A stretch of DNA of 64,000 nt from positions 186,001-250,000 of the forward strand of contig OY282434.1 in the NCBI GenBank assembly GCA_958296095.1, written 5' to 3'. Shown one piece after another: positions 1 through 9,180 of the stretch; position 1 is the first letter of the stretch, and every line of letters starts with the position of its first letter. Origin of the DNA: an uncultured Oligoflexales bacterium. GTDB lineage: Bacteria > Bdellovibrionota_B > Oligoflexia > Oligoflexales > JAPPIL01. The notes below the pieces were generated by a model. It was not told where the DNA came from. It was given only the letters and a program-made list of their open reading frames with translations, and did no database searches. Made by a program: the position numbers and the translations under genes.

Positions 1-966
1 CCCGATGCGCGTCTGCAGAAGATTGCCACGCACATCGAAACTCGCAAGATTGTGCCGACGACGGTTGAGTTTCACGATATCGCAGGGCTGGTGCGGGGCG
101 CGGCACGGGGCGAAGGGCTAGGCAATAAGTTTCTCGGTCACATTCGTAGCGTCGATGCCATCGTGCATGTGCTGCGCTGTTTTAGTGCCTCGGATGTCGT
201 GCATACCGAGACCACGGTCAATCCACAGCGAGACTTGGAGACGGTCGAAGCAGAACTGATTATCAGGGATAACGAGACCGTCAACACCGCACTGGCAAGG
301 TATCGCAAACTTGCCAAGAGCGGCAATAAGAGTGCGCTCGCCGCCCAGCAGATGTTGGAAAAACTCGAACAACACCTGCAAAACCTACACACGGCCCGCA
401 CCTTCACCCCACCTCGGACGGACAAGGAGCTAGACATCGTCCTGCACGCGTTGCACTTGCTGACCGCAAAGGCGGTGCTCTACGTCTGCAACGTCGACGA
501 CGCGCAGCCTGCCACCACCTCCCCGCAGGTGCAGCAGGTGCAGGACTACGCAAGGCGCACGCAGGCACAGGCGATCACCCTCTGTGCGCGTATTGAAGCC
601 GAACTGGCACAGCTGGAAGCCGCTGAGCAGCGAGAATTTCTCAGTGCACTCGGTCTACAGGAATCAGGCTTACAGCGCATGATCGCGGCCGCCTACCGCT
701 TACTCGGACTACAGACCTACTTCACCGCGGGGCTGAAAGAAATCAAGGCGTGGACGATCGCCGCGGGCACACGCGCGCCTGCGGCGGCGGGCAAAATTCA
801 CTCGGACTTTGAACGTGGCTTCATCTGTGCTGAGGTCTTCACCCTGTCAGATCTGCAAAAAGCTGGCAACAAAGCAAAGCTTAAGGAAATGGGTCTGATC
901 CGCACCGAAGGCAAGGATTATGTCGTGCAGGATGGTGATATAATCGAGTTTCGCTTCAATGTTTAG
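1..966 (+). CDS. ychF: Ribosome-binding ATPase YchF, 5' end outside window
   Basis: YchF is an Obg-family P-loop ATPase that binds the ribosome and takes part in translation and stress control. The frame is open from base 1, so the start and the P-loop lie left of the window; 321 residues are visible. These include the G3 segment DIAGLV with the following GEGLGNKFL signature near visible residue 26, a charged helical region around residues 75-130, the altered base-recognition motif CNVDDA near 165, and a C-terminal TGS domain ending QDGDIIEFRFNV. The altered motif fits ATP preference as known for YchF. Family identity is secure. Confidence 0.95.
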   Translation, partial: PDARLQKIATHIETRKIVPTTVEFHDIAGLVRGAARGEGLGNKFLGHIRSVDAIVHVLRCFSASDVVHTETTVNPQRDLETVEAELIIRDNETVNTALARYRKLAKSGNKSALAAQQMLEKLEQHLQNLHTARTFTPPRTDKELDIVLHALHLLTAKAVLYVCNVDDAQPATTSPQVQQVQDYARRTQAQAITLCARIEAELAQLEAAEQREFLSALGLQESGLQRMIAAAYRLLGLQTYFTAGLKEIKAWTIAAGTRAPAAAGKIHSDFERGFICAEVFTLSDLQKAGNKAKLKEMGLIRTEGKDYVVQDGDIIEFRFNV

Positions 967-1020
967 TGGTTTAATTTTTTGTGCTAGAAGACGAGCAGCG
1001 GCTTTGGATAGGAGACAGGT

Positions 1021-1821
1021 ATGGGTATGTTGGCAAGTAAACGTGGCATCGTCATGGGCGTAGCCAATGCCCGCTCGATCGCAGCAGGCATTGCTGCAGT
1101 GGCGCGGCGAGAAGGTGCAGAGCTTGGTTTTTCCTACCTCCCCGACGCGGCTGGCAGTGAGAAGATGCAGCAGCGGGTGAACAAGGCTGTCAATCATCTG
1201 CGTCCGCACTTTGTCTATCCCTGCGATGTTGGCGATGATGACAGTATCGCTAGTTTTTTTGCCAAAGTGCAGGAGGAATGGCATACGCTTGATTTCCTGG
1301 TGCATGCGATTGCCTTTGCCCCCCTCGCAGATATTCGCTGTGCGACAGTGGACGCAAGCCGTAGTGGTTTTCGCACTGCGGCGGACATCAGTGCCTACAG
1401 TCTTATCGCCGTCGCCCGTGCTGCGGCACCCTTGCTGGCAGACGGGGGCGCAGTGGTAACCCTGACCTACTATGGCGGGGAAAAAGTTATCGCGGGCTAT
1501 AACATGATGGGGGTGTGCAAAGCCGCTCTTGATAGTGCGGTGCGCTACCTCGCCGCGGAGTTGGGGCCGCGCGGTATTCGTGTCAACAACATCAGCCCCG
1601 GGCCTTTGAAAACGCTGTCAGCTTCAGCCATCGCTAGTTTCAGCGAGATGCAGCGACGCAACGCGGCTGTGACCCCCCTCACCCGCACTTTGAGCAGTGA
1701 GGATGTCGGGCACACCGCCGCGTTCTTGCTCAGCGATTACGCGTCTGCAATCAGTGGCGAGTTGATTCACGTCGACAACGGCTTCCACGTGCTCGGCGCG
1801 ACACCAGCCTCAGAGACGTAA
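1021..1821 (+). CDS. fabI: Enoyl-[acyl-carrier-protein] reductase (NADH)
   Basis: This enzyme catalyses the last reductive step of each fatty-acid elongation cycle (trans-2-enoyl-ACP to acyl-ACP) in the cytosol. At 266 residues it has the normal FabI length. The N-terminal stretch KRGIVMGVANARSIA is the NADH-binding segment of FabI-type short-chain reductases. The catalytic Tyr-x6-Lys pair is Y160 and K167 in YNMMGVCK, and a second FabI-type tyrosine lies in LTYYGGEK. It starts at ATG behind GGAGA. It follows ychF by 54 bp, so it may share its transcript. Its 3' end overlaps the convergent regulator gene by 12 bp. Confidence 0.96.
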   Translation: MGMLASKRGIVMGVANARSIAAGIAAVARREGAELGFSYLPDAAGSEKMQQRVNKAVNHLRPHFVYPCDVGDDDSIASFFAKVQEEWHTLDFLVHAIAFAPLADIRCATVDASRSGFRTAADISAYSLIAVARAAAPLLADGGAVVTLTYYGGEKVIAGYNMMGVCKAALDSAVRYLAAELGPRGIRVNNISPGPLKTLSASAIASFSEMQRRNAAVTPLTRTLSSEDVGHTAAFLLSDYASAISGELIHVDNGFHVLGATPASET

Positions 1822-2100
1822 CATCGTGGGATTGTTTTCGCCGGTAACATCATTGCCGGTCACTTCCACCTGACGACGAGGCAGGGGTGGTGCGACAGCA
1901 AAACCACGACTGGTTAGTTCGTTAATACGATTGCGCAGCGTGCGCAGGCTGATGCCCAGTGTCCGCGCCGCGTGGGTACGATTGCCATTGTGATGTTTCA
2001 GAGTTTGCAGGATAAACTGCGTCTCCAAATCCCTGATGGCAATCCCGATCGGCAACTTTTGAATCCACTCCAGCGAATCTAGGTTTTCTACAGCTGTCAT
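1810..2100 (-). CDS. Small stand-alone Fis-type helix-turn-helix protein
   Basis: A 96-residue protein whose middle (about residues 12-65) matches the C-terminal DNA-binding domain of NtrC/FlbD-type sigma-54 activators. It has LPIGIAIRDLETQFIL, then the HTH GNRTHAARTLGISLRTLRN. No receiver or AAA+ domain precedes it. The start at 2100 is chosen because AGGGAGAG lies about 10 nt upstream; the frame stays open further upstream but without similarity. It may be a nucleoid-type Fis-like regulator or the surviving tail of a larger activator. The tail after the HTH is low in recognisable structure. Its targets cannot be inferred. Confidence 0.75.
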   Translation of the reverse strand: MTAVENLDSLEWIQKLPIGIAIRDLETQFILQTLKHHNGNRTHAARTLGISLRTLRNRINELTSRGFAVAPPLPRRQVEVTGNDVTGENNPTMLRL

Positions 2101-2420
2101 GACCACACTCTCCCTGATTAAATTTTTCCGAGAACAACTCTTCACTGGAAGCATGAGCAAAAAACATGCCATCTCCGTAACGACAGGGAACAGGACGGAT
2201 GTGCGCCAAAATTCTAACTCAAAACAGCATCGGCAAGTTGACGGCGGTGTCAATTTTTTGTCGGCTACTGTGCAACTGACAACGGCGGCAAGAGTTGCAA
2301 TTGTGGCACATCCTTGCCTCGCACGACGACCAGCTCGGCGCACCTAAATTGTGCCAGGGGCAGCGCACCGCAGCCAAGGCCCCTGAACGAAAACCACCAG
2401 GCGGTGGCAGCTAAAAAAAA
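2101..2420. other. Non-coding gap between Fis-like gene and recA
   Basis: About 320 bp lie between the start of the Fis-like gene and the recA stop codon, both on the minus strand. The side next to recA holds a short hairpin with a T-run (listed separately). The rest should contain the promoter of the Fis-like gene. On the minus strand a TTGACA and a TAGAAT can be seen, but their spacing (31 bp) is too long to form one promoter. Open frames here show no protein family features. Confidence 0.4.
2394..2412 (-). terminator. Probable Rho-independent terminator after recA
   Basis: On the minus strand, CCACC-GCCT-GGTGG forms a 5-bp GC-rich stem followed by TTTTCG, about 15-25 nt past the recA stop codon. 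The stem is short and the T-run brief, so the strength is uncertain. Confidence 0.45.
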
Positions 2421-3506
2421 CTAATTCAACAGCCGTGCCTTCTTGCCTGTGGAGGGCGGAGTGTCTTTCTTCTTGGCGGCGGCCAGGCCATAAGCTTTGC
2501 GCACCTGGTCGCTTAGTTTATGCAGCAGGGCGGGATGTTCTTCGAGAAATTTCTTGGCGTTTTCCCGCCCCTGCCCCAGCTTCTGTTCGCCATAGGAAAA
2601 CCAGGGGCCGCTCTTGGCAATTATCTCTTTGGTTACAGCAAGATCGATCACATCACCGATGGTGGAGATCCCGCGACCGAAGGTGATGTCAAACTGGGCT
2701 TCCCGAAATGGCGTAGCCACTTTGTTCTTGACCACCTTCACCCGTGTGCGGTTGCCGAGCAGTTCTTCACCCTGCTTGATCGAACCAATCCGACGAATGT
2801 CAAGACGCACGCTGGTGTAAAATTTCAAGGCATTACCACCTGTCGTCGTTTCTGGATTGCCGAACATTACCCCGATCTTCATGCGCATTTGGTTGATGAA
2901 GATAATCGTGCAACTCGAACGTGATACCGTTGCCGTCAGTTTGCGCAATGCTTGTGACATCAGACGTGCCTGCAAACCGACGTGATGATCGCCCATGTTG
3001 CCTTCGATCTCGGCTTTGGGAGTCAGTGCGGCGACCGAGTCAATGATAATTAAATCGACCGAGCCTGAATTGACCAGCATGTCGACGATCTCCAACGCCT
3101 GCTCGCCTGTGTCTGGTTGTGAAACTAGCAAGGCTTCGAGATCGACTCCGATCTTTTTGGCATAACCGATGTCAAGTGCATGTTCAGCATCGACAAACGC
3201 GGCAACTCCGCCCTTCCTCTGGGCTTCCGCGACAATGTGCAGTGTCAAGGTGGTTTTGCCACTCGATTCAGGCCCAAAGACTTCGATGATGCGACCACGT
3301 GGAATACCACCCACGCCGAGGGCGATGTCCAGCGACAACGAACCTGTGGGGATCACCTCGATGTCTTCGATGTTCATGGTATCGCCCAGACGCATGATCG
3401 AGCCCTTGCCAAACTGTTTCTCGATGGTGGCCACTGCATGGCTGAGCGCCTTGCTCTGCGCCACAGTTGTTGCCTTGTTCTGCGTCGCGGCTGTCTCCTT
3501 GTTCAT
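2421..3506 (-). CDS. recA: Recombinase RecA
   Basis: RecA forms filaments on single-stranded DNA, drives homologous strand exchange and triggers the SOS response. It has 361 residues. The Walker A motif GPESSGKT is at residues 78-85. The typical N-terminal [15 protein letters not shown], the [12 protein letters not shown]alker B region and [21 protein letters not shown] (loop L2) are all present. The start ATG at 3506 is only 2 nt past the stop codon of the upstream membrane-protein gene, and its AGGAGA ribosome site lies inside that gene, so the two are translationally coupled. No SOS-type operator is seen directly upstream. Confidence 0.98.
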   Translation of the reverse strand: MNKETAATQNKATTVAQSKALSHAVATIEKQFGKGSIMRLGDTMNIEDIEVIPTGSLSLDIALGVGGIPRGRIIEVFGPESSGKTTLTLHIVAEAQRKGGVAAFVDAEHALDIGYAKKIGVDLEALLVSQPDTGEQALEIVDMLVNSGSVDLIIIDSVAALTPKAEIEGNMGDHHVGLQARLMSQALRKLTATVSRSSCTIIFINQMRMKIGVMFGNPETTTGGNALKFYTSVRLDIRRIGSIKQGEELLGNRTRVKVVKNKVATPFREAQFDITFGRGISTIGDVIDLAVTKEIIAKSGPWFSYGEQKLGQGRENAKKFLEEHPALLHKLSDQVRKAYGLAAAKKKDTPPSTGKKARLLN

Positions 3507-3508
3507 AA

Positions 3509-4243
3509 CTACTTCTCCGCATTAAGTTTACTATCGCTATCATCAGCATCATCCAACACGCCGATGGTCAAGAGTGTTCCTCCAGCAACTGCCAGCGGTG
3601 CAAGCACAAATTGCAGCGCGGGAATAATCAGCCACAAACCAAAACCTGTGACCCGCCAAAAATTTTTAAAGACGAAGCGCAGCCGCCGTCTGAAACTCCA
3701 GCCACGTCGTGCCAGCGGATAGTCACAAAAATCCCAGCCGAGCAAAAATGCAGGAATAAACAACGCCAGCACATTCAAACCAGGAATGACCAGTGCCAGC
3801 AGGGTGAGGGCCAGAATAAAGCTCACCTTCTTTACTTCCTCGACCATCGTCCGCAATGTTTGCAGCCACGAAATTTCCGCAACTTTGCCGTAACGCTCGC
3901 GCTCCACCGCACAGGATACGATTTCGTAAAAAGGTGCAGCCAGCACACAGCTGACCAGCAGTGGCGGCACGAAACTCGATAGAAACAAAATCACCGCCAG
4001 CAGTGCATACAAAACCCAGTAGAGTGGCACAAGCAGCCACGTGTCGGGACGCGCAAACATAATGCCGTCCATGATGGCGAAAAAATTACCGATAAGTAAA
4101 CCCAGCATGAAAATTAGAGTGAGCAAGCCCAGCAACGTGGGTATGGACAGCACGAAAATATAGCGTGGGTGTTGCCGCAGCCAACGCACCCCTGCGAGGT
4201 ATGTCTTGATGCCACTGAGAACAGCCGTGGGTGAATTGTTCAC
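3509..4243 (-). CDS. EI24/CysZ-like integral membrane protein
   Basis: A 244-residue polytopic membrane protein of the EI24 (CysZ/YbaN-region) family. Long hydrophobic segments occur around residues 30-55, 75-105, 145-175 and 205-230. The conserved [14 protein letters not shown] and [10 protein letters not shown] segments resemble EI24-domain proteins. The start is set at GTG 4243 because GGAAAGG lies 5-6 nt upstream; a longer ATG start at 4282 has no such site. The gene runs into recA with coupled translation. CysZ members transport sulfate, but other EI24 proteins have unknown roles, so no substrate is assigned. Confidence 0.75.
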   Translation of the reverse strand: MNNSPTAVLSGIKTYLAGVRWLRQHPRYIFVLSIPTLLGLLTLIFMLGLLIGNFFAIMDGIMFARPDTWLLVPLYWVLYALLAVILFLSSFVPPLLVSCVLAAPFYEIVSCAVERERYGKVAEISWLQTLRTMVEEVKKVSFILALTLLALVIPGLNVLALFIPAFLLGWDFCDYPLARRGWSFRRRLRFVFKNFWRVTGFGLWLIIPALQFVLAPLAVAGGTLLTIGVLDDADDSDSKLNAEK

Positions 4244-4362
4244 GACAACCTTTCCAGGTTTGGACGAGACGACGAGGGGCAATATGCTACACTTCGGTAA
4301 CTAGAAATGCTACAGTTTTCAACACCACGCTTGCTGCGCAAGCACAGCACAGGAGGTTAAGC

Positions 4363-5640
4363 TTGACCGAAGCACATGTTTTTCAGCAACACATCACACG
4401 TCTGCGCAAAACGACTGCCGCAACACTAGAGGCGGAAAACTACGATGCGCTGGCTATCTACGCGGGCACGGCCCAGCAATACTTCGCCGACGATCGAGAC
4501 ATTGCCTTCAAACCGACCCCGCACTTCAGCCACTGGTGTCCGCTGCGCACTACAGGGCACACGTTGCTAGTGCGTGGTGACGAGCGGCCTGTGCTTTTTC
4601 TGCGTGATCAGCCGAACTACTGGATTGATGACGAGGTGGTGCTTGACCCTTTTTGGGCTGACAACTTTACCATCGCCAGCAGCGACGATCTCGTTGCCAC
4701 ACTGCGTAAATCGCATACGGCCTGGATCGGGCCTGAGGTCGAGTGGCTACCCCAGCACATTGACCGCAATCCTGAACCTTTGCGATCCCGTCTTGACGCG
4801 GTTCGCAGTCTCAAGAGCGAGTATGAGATCGCCTGCATCAGTGCCGCTAACCGCATTGCCAGACGCGGCCACGCATGCCTACACGAGTGCTTCGTCGCTG
4901 GGGAATCGGAATTTGCCATGCACCTCGCCTACCTGCAAGCTACCCGACAGACAGACGACGAACTGCCCTATCCGACGATCATTGCCCTCGACGACAAGGC
5001 TGCCGTGCTGCATTACCAACACAAGCGTCGTGATCTGCGTAACGGCAAGGTGCTACTGGCTGACTGCGGGGCCAGCGTGCGTGGCTATGCCGCTGATGTA
5101 ACCCGCACGTGGACAAGCAAAGCCGCCCCTCCCCTCTTCGTCGAGTTGCTGCAGGCAATGGAACGTGTTCAGCAAGAGCTGTGTGCGGCCGCGAGGAGTG
5201 ATGTGCCCTTCTACGATCTGCATTATCAGGCACACGAGAAGATTGCGACCCTGCTGATCGAGACCCAGCTGTTGCGTGACGTGAGCTGTGATGAGGCGAT
5301 TGCTGGTGGTTTGAGCAAAATTTTCTTTCCCCACGGACTCGGACACCTGCTCGGTCTGCAAACCCACGATGTCGGGGGCGAACGCCTCCCCTGCCCCTAT
5401 GCCAAGCCGCTGCTGCCTGTGTTCGCCAACATGCGCTTCAAGGGCAAGCTTGCGGTTGATGAGGTCATCACCATCGAGCCAGGCATCTACTTCATCCCTA
5501 TGCTGCTCGACCAACAGCGGGATAATCCCCGACTCAACCACCCCCTGATCGATACCCTGCGTCCCTGCGGTGGGATTAGAATTGAAGACAACTTGCACAT
5601 CAAAGAAGACACTGCTGTCAATTTAACAAGACTAGATTAA
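4363..5640 (+). CDS. pepQ: Xaa-Pro dipeptidase (PepQ-type, M24B)
   Basis: A cytosolic dimetal peptidase that cleaves dipeptides with C-terminal proline. It has 425 residues, close to the usual PepQ length. The five metal ligands of the pita-bread fold are all present: D234 and D245 (LLADCGASVRGYAADVTRTW), H324 (FPHGLGH), E372 (IEPGIYF) and E408 (RIEDN). The N-terminal half is the creatinase-type domain. The start is TTG 4363, preceded by a strong AGGAGG at 4351; the frame is open upstream without a ribosome site. A perfect GCTTGC/GCAAGC hairpin lies at 4329-4343, just before the ribosome site. Confidence 0.93.
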   Translation: MTEAHVFQQHITRLRKTTAATLEAENYDALAIYAGTAQQYFADDRDIAFKPTPHFSHWCPLRTTGHTLLVRGDERPVLFLRDQPNYWIDDEVVLDPFWADNFTIASSDDLVATLRKSHTAWIGPEVEWLPQHIDRNPEPLRSRLDAVRSLKSEYEIACISAANRIARRGHACLHECFVAGESEFAMHLAYLQATRQTDDELPYPTIIALDDKAAVLHYQHKRRDLRNGKVLLADCGASVRGYAADVTRTWTSKAAPPLFVELLQAMERVQQELCAAARSDVPFYDLHYQAHEKIATLLIETQLLRDVSCDEAIAGGLSKIFFPHGLGHLLGLQTHDVGGERLPCPYAKPLLPVFANMRFKGKLAVDEVITIEPGIYFIPMLLDQQRDNPRLNHPLIDTLRPCGGIRIEDNLHIKEDTAVNLTRLD

Positions 5641-5708
5641 TATATGGCATTAAAATTAATTATATGATACTATGATTGTGCTATATGTGTATACGAAGGT
5701 GTGCTTAG

Positions 5709-6548
5709 ATGCTTCACTGGATAAAATCAATAAAAATCAGCATGTTACTGTCGTTGGGGATCGTGGCCAGCAACTGCGGTGCTCCGCACGGTGGAACGCA
5801 GGCGGTCGCGGACTACGGCAAGGCCTTGGGCTTGGTGAAGACCGAGATCGAGGTTGAAGACAGGACGGTGGAGGCGTGGCAGTTTATGCTCTGCGATCGC
5901 TTCGAACTGCTGCATGCGGATAACATCGCGTCACTGCTGGCAAATCCGGAGGTTTGCTACAACCCGCTGGTCGATGCAGAGGGCGGGGCGGCAGTATTTA
6001 TCTCGCCGCCTGAGACGGGTGCGGCGCGCACGAAGACCGCGGCTCTCTGGGTGGTCAAGGGGTTGGTAGTCGCAGGTGGGGGCGTGCTGGCCTTCTTCAG
6101 TATCAAATTTGGTTTTAAGACGTGGAAGTGGTTCACCAATATGGAAACGTATATTCGCTACAGTCAGAGCCTGAAACGGGAGCTCGCGGCACAAGCACGG
6201 GATGCTAAGGGGCTGGAAAAGAAAAATCGTTTGCTGGCTTGGATTACTGGCGGCGGCATGCTTGGGATTGTGGCAGGGGTTTTCCTCGTCGGCGATGGTG
6301 CGTTCACGATGCTAGGGCAAGTGTGGAATATCAACAAGACCTACTTCAACAAGGGCAAAAAGGCGGTGCTGGAGTGGGGCCGGCCCGAACAGACTTATAT
6401 CAACGACTACCCCTATCTGGTTAACGATGCCTGGCAGGATACCAAGAAGACAGATTCGATCGACAGGCTACTAGTCGGTATCAAGAACACGCTGAAGTGC
6501 GAATTCAGCCCTCGCTACATTGAGGAAAATCCGCTGCGCGCCCCTTGA
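5709..6548 (+). CDS. Putative lipoprotein with two membrane segments
   Basis: An unrecognised 279-residue protein. Residues 1-24 form a signal sequence ending IVASNCGAP, a lipobox-like cysteine with Asn before it, which is atypical outside relaxed lipobox groups. A hydrophobic stretch AALWVVKGLVVAGGGVLAFF lies near 118-137 and a second, GGGMLGIVAGVFLVG, near 180-195, with charged helical segments between. It starts at ATG 5709 behind AAGGTG. The upstream 68 bp are AT-rich. Directly after its stop a large repeat cluster begins, as for two other lipoprotein genes here (11014 and 47618). Confidence 0.6.
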   Translation: MLHWIKSIKISMLLSLGIVASNCGAPHGGTQAVADYGKALGLVKTEIEVEDRTVEAWQFMLCDRFELLHADNIASLLANPEVCYNPLVDAEGGAAVFISPPETGAARTKTAALWVVKGLVVAGGGVLAFFSIKFGFKTWKWFTNMETYIRYSQSLKRELAAQARDAKGLEKKNRLLAWITGGGMLGIVAGVFLVGDGAFTMLGQVWNINKTYFNKGKKAVLEWGRPEQTYINDYPYLVNDAWQDTKKTDSIDRLLVGIKNTLKCEFSPRYIEENPLRAP

Positions 6549-7226
6549 GGCACTACCAACAAGCGTCTGCCGTTCATGGAGCTCTCGGTGGGCAAGACTC
6601 AACTCAACAGCAGAGAGGCCTGATGGTAGGCCTGAACGCAATAGCAAGAGATATGAGAACATGCAGCGAGCTAGGAAGCGAGCGATACAAAGAGCCGCGT
6701 AGCGCAAGCAGCGAGCTAGGAAGCGAGCGTTACAAAAAGCCGCGTAGCAAAAACCTTCCTTAGCCCGTACCTCCGTTGTCTTGGCGAGGTGCAGCCCTAC
6801 CGAGAAACTCGCCCTTGAGATAGGTGTGGCACATGCCTTGTGCAAAAGCATAATCTGAATGCAATAGCAAGAGGTCTGAGTGCAAGGAGCGAGCTAGGAA
6901 GCGAGCGATACAGAAAGCCGTAGCGCAGCGAACGGCCTCACCTCGCCGTTCATGGAGATCTCGGTAGGCAAGCTTGAACGCAATAGCCGAGAGGTTTGGG
7001 AGCAAGCTTGAACGCAATGACGAGAGGTCTGAGGGTAGGCCTGAACGCAATAGCAAGAGATATGAGAACATGCAGCGAGCTAGGAAGCGAGCGTTACAAT
7101 AGGAAGCGAGCGATACAAACAGCATCGCGCAGCGATGAGCTAGGAAGCGAGCGTTACAAAAAGCCGCGTAGCGTAGCGCGCAGCGAGCGTTACAAAAAGC
7201 AGCGCGCAGCGCAAGGAGCGAGGTTA
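6549..7226 (+). repeat. Mosaic repeat cluster R1
   Basis: This stretch between the lipoprotein stop and the nnr stop is built of intergenic repeat modules in forward orientation. There are several copies of CGAGCTAGGAAGCGAGCG followed by ATACAAAAAGCC, AACGCAATAGC-type words, and two core ends with CTCTCGGT/GATCTCGGT (near 6579 and 6955). One other core end, CTACCGAGAAACTC, lies near 6799. Open frames across it reflect the lack of stops in the modules, not protein families. Confidence 0.8.
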
Positions 7227-8762
7227 CTAGTCAGGCTTTTGCAACAAATCGCTGGGCAGCAAGGCATGCTGCCCTAGTCTCGCGCGCAGCCATTTGGCTC
7301 GTGCCACCAGCTGGGTGTAGGCGTGGCAAAACGCAGGTGTTATGGCACGCCAAGCAAGCAGGTGGGCGGCGATCAGACCACACAAAACATCGCCACTACC
7401 TGCCTTGGCGAGGCTGTTGTCGCCGCCATCGCAGACATAGACAGGCTCGTCGGTCTGCGGCGTGAAGAGCAGCGGACAAGCGCTTTTGTAGACGAGGTGC
7501 AGGCCCTGTGCAACAGCAAGGCGTTTTACCGCGCTGCATAGCTCAAGGGTATCGGGAGGGGGTGTTTTTGCTGTCGCCAGACGTGCCCATTCGCCCGGAT
7601 GAGGTGTGAGTAAGATGCCCTGTTGAGCTTTGCGCTCTAGCACTCCAGTCACGGCCGCGGCATCGATGATGACAAAGCCACCATCGGCGGTATATTTTTG
7701 TAAAAATTTCCACAGCTGAGCATCGATGACGCTATCAACCGTGCCCGGCCCGATGACGATGACCTGCACCCGTCGAGCCGCGACATACTTTGCCAACGCG
7801 CGGCTGTCCACCACACCGCGGCGAAAGAAGTATTCGTACATCAGCTCCAACGGCAAGCCTGGCGGCATTTCTCCGCCGTGCTGGTCGAGAGCCACCGATA
7901 CCAGCCCTGCGCCGGCCCGCAAGGCAGCCAACCCGCTCAGCAGCGGCGCACCATACTTACCTTGACTGCCACCGATAATCAGCACGTGGCCACGCTGATA
8001 CTTGTGTGCCGTGCGCGGCAAGGCAGCAAAGGGCTCAGCTGACTGCAGTGGTTCGGGGTTGACCCAGTGCAGTTGGGGGGGATGCTCGTGCAGCGCTGCT
8101 TGCACACAGTGTGGCGGAAAACCAACGTCAGCAACATGCACTGTGCCACAGTGTTCACGACTGGCAGTCAACACGTGGGCGGCTTTGCGGGCACCAAAAG
8201 TCAGTGTTAGGTCTGCTCGCAGGGCCGCGCCTATGCTGGTGTTGCCGTCCGTGGCCAATCCACTCGGCATATCGATCGCCAGCACTTTGGCCTGAGGCAT
8301 GGCATTGACCGCCGCGATAATTTCTTGCACCGTGCCCTGTGCTTCGCCCCGCCAACCCAAGCCTGCAATACCATCGATGACAAAAGTTTTTTGCTCAGCA
8401 AATTTTGCCAACAGGCCTGGGCGGTAAAGCAGAGCTTTTGCTTGAGTTACTGCTGTATAAATGCGCAATTGCTGTGCTGCCAGTTCGCGGCGCGGGTTAG
8501 CATTGAGCAGTACTACCTCTGGCTGGTAGGCGTGCAATAAACGCGCTGCCACCAGCGCATCGCCACCGTTGTTGCCGCTGCCAACGAGGACGATAATTTT
8601 GCGCGACGCAGCCCCATGATGCAGTGCTTGCGCATGAATTGCGGCCCCAGCACGTTCCATCAACAGCAGTGCCGGTACCAGTGCACCGCTAGCGGCATCT
8701 ACCGCCATAGCTAGTTGCTGTGACCAGATAGGTTGGGTAGAAATACCGTGCTCAGGGTGCAT
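7227..8762 (-). CDS. nnr: Bifunctional NAD(P)H-hydrate epimerase / ADP-dependent dehydratase
   Basis: A metabolite-repair enzyme that restores damaged NAD(P)H hydrates. The epimerase (YjeF-N) domain fills about residues 1-210, with LLMERAG and VGSGNNGGDALVAARLL. The dehydratase (carbohydrate-kinase-like) domain follows, with GHVLIIGGSQGKYGAP, TPHPGEWARL and the catalytic GSGDVLCG loop near the C-terminus. It has 511 residues, the usual fusion length. The start at 8762 overlaps the preceding gene by 11 bp, so it is the last gene of a three-gene minus operon. Its stop codon touches repeat cluster R1. Confidence 0.93.
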   Translation of the reverse strand: MHPEHGISTQPIWSQQLAMAVDAASGALVPALLLMERAGAAIHAQALHHGAASRKIIVLVGSGNNGGDALVAARLLHAYQPEVVLLNANPRRELAAQQLRIYTAVTQAKALLYRPGLLAKFAEQKTFVIDGIAGLGWRGEAQGTVQEIIAAVNAMPQAKVLAIDMPSGLATDGNTSIGAALRADLTLTFGARKAAHVLTASREHCGTVHVADVGFPPHCVQAALHEHPPQLHWVNPEPLQSAEPFAALPRTAHKYQRGHVLIIGGSQGKYGAPLLSGLAALRAGAGLVSVALDQHGGEMPPGLPLELMYEYFFRRGVVDSRALAKYVAARRVQVIVIGPGTVDSVIDAQLWKFLQKYTADGGFVIIDAAAVTGVLERKAQQGILLTPHPGEWARLATAKTPPPDTLELCSAVKRLAVAQGLHLVYKSACPLLFTPQTDEPVYVCDGGDNSLAKAGSGDVLCGLIAAHLLAWRAITPAFCHAYTQLVARAKWLRARLGQHALLPSDLLQKPD

Positions 8763-9180
8763 GACGCAGCAAGTGTTCAAAGATGTAGCGCACCAGCATG
8801 TCGGTGCTGAATCTTTGGCCAGCCGCGTTGTGCCAATATAGCAGACCCATGCTGCTGAAGCGCGGGCGAAAGCTTGCCTGCTCCTGTTCCTGCTCGACGA
8901 ACGCGGCAATGGTAGTAAGACTCAAGTTCAGCTGCCCTTCATGATAGGCAAGCCGTGCCGTCGCACAAGCAAAGACAATCTCGGCAGCATCATCGGCACG
9001 CAGAAAAACCTTTATGTTGCGAGCACCGCGGTGGTGAAAATTAAAAATCGCGGCACAGCGTTGCAGTTCTTCCCACAATTCGCGCACCGCGGCAGCAGTA
9101 ACACGCTCTCGTCCCGCACTGGCCTTAGCCTGGTCTGGACGCGCCGCCAACTGCTGCAGCCACAAGTCAGTGCTGCGCAT
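8752..9180 (-). CDS. Unknown protein between zinc protease and nnr
   Basis: A 142-residue soluble protein of no recognised family, without signal peptide. Visible features are a helical N-terminal half rich in Ala, Gln and Arg, IFNFHHRGARNIKVFL in the centre, and a C-terminal SMGLLYWHNAAG segment. The start at ATG 9180 overlaps the end of the protease gene by 14 bp, and its own end overlaps nnr by 11 bp, so the three are tightly coupled. The frame is open further upstream but lies inside the protease gene. Confidence 0.6.
   Translation of the reverse strand: MRSTDLWLQQLAARPDQAKASAGRERVTAAAVRELWEELQRCAAIFNFHHRGARNIKVFLRADDAAEIVFACATARLAYHEGQLNLSLTTIAAFVEQEQEQASFRPRFSSMGLLYWHNAAGQRFSTDMLVRYIFEHLLRHAP

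Noticed and set aside
2099..2347. An 82-codon plus-strand frame between the Fis-like gene and recA
   Set aside because: No ribosome site, no domain, and it overlaps the expected promoter of the Fis-like gene on the other strand.
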